Of a stretch of DNA of 5,490 nucleotides, positions 5,413 through 5,490 are shown one piece after another. Origin of the DNA: Deltaproteobacteria bacterium. Its GTDB lineage: Bacteria; Desulfobacterota; Syntrophia; Syntrophales; UBA2210. The number at the start of each line of letters is the position of its first letter. The stretch's first letter is position 1. Under the pieces are notes generated by a model. It did not search any database. It saw only the letters and a program-made list of their open reading frames with translations, and was not told the DNA's origin. The stretch is taken from the NCBI GenBank assembly GCA_019313735.1, contig JAFDAR010000061.1, positions 1 through 5,490 on the forward strand, written 5' to 3'. The position numbers and the translations under genes were made by a program.

Positions 5413-5490
5413 TTACTTTGCCTCCTCGGGATATGCTTGTTTCATTTTTTCGGCTATTATTTGGGCTGCGTCTTCCATCGTAATATCGTC
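5413..5490 (-). CDS. C-terminal end of probable SucC-like beta subunit (partial)
   Basis: The minus strand reads open from the window edge for 25 codons (DDITMEDAAQIIAEKM through PEEAK) and ends in TAA at 5413-5415, 1 nt before the SucD-like ATG. A short acidic, helical tail of this kind is compatible with the C-terminus of the ATP-grasp beta subunit of succinate/malate-CoA ligase. The very tight spacing to an alpha-subunit gene is the classic sucC-sucD arrangement. The identity is inferred mainly from context, since the catalytic domain lies outside the window. Confidence 0.65.
   Translation of the reverse strand, partial: DDITMEDAAQIIAEKMKQAYPEEAK

Overview
The window looks like chromosomal DNA of a Gram-negative bacterium. 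The gene content (serS, leuB, leuD, a SucD-type ligase and a CitE-type lyase) and the protein style would fit an anaerobic deltaproteobacterial (Desulfobacterota-like) lineage. That placement is an impression, because no ribosomal marker is present. All calls rest on reading motifs; no database search was run.

Left part (1-1606): a tRNA-Ser(UGA) gene and serS, encoding the synthetase that charges it, lie on the minus strand 18 bp apart, with serS upstream and no terminator between them. Divergent from serS is leuB. The roughly 194-bp serS/leuB gap carries promoter-like hexamers and a 21-bp operator-like palindrome that overlaps the proposed leuB -10 box.

Middle (1607-3601): leuB (3-isopropylmalate dehydrogenase) runs rightward. 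It abuts, stop codon to stop codon, a leftward leuD (isopropylmalate isomerase small subunit). leuD has lost about its first 19 codons: the reading frame is clean from the conserved IPARYL motif onward, but an in-frame stop and unrelated DNA lie just upstream. Next comes about 470 bp without an intact gene. Most of it is a decayed IS200/IS605-type insertion sequence. It retains pieces of the Y1 transposase N-terminus and C-terminus joined across an internal deletion, with a hairpin outside each end.

Right part (3602-5490): a leftward gene set. It consists of the last 25 codons of a probable SucC-like beta subunit, a SucD-like alpha subunit of an acyl-CoA synthetase (ADP/NDP-forming), and a CitE/HpcH-HpaI-type CoA lyase. 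Spacing is 1 nt and 31 nt. A CoA ligase followed by a CitE-type lyase suggests a two-step route: a hydroxy-dicarboxylic acid is activated to its CoA thioester and then split. Malate to malyl-CoA to acetyl-CoA plus glyoxylate is one candidate, and itaconate/citramalate chemistry is another. The substrate cannot be read from the sequence.

I see no CRISPR array, phage, toxin-antitoxin or clearly novel system. The points most worth a second look are the ligase/lyase operon, the beheaded leuD beside an IS200-type relic, and the serS/tRNA-Ser pair.
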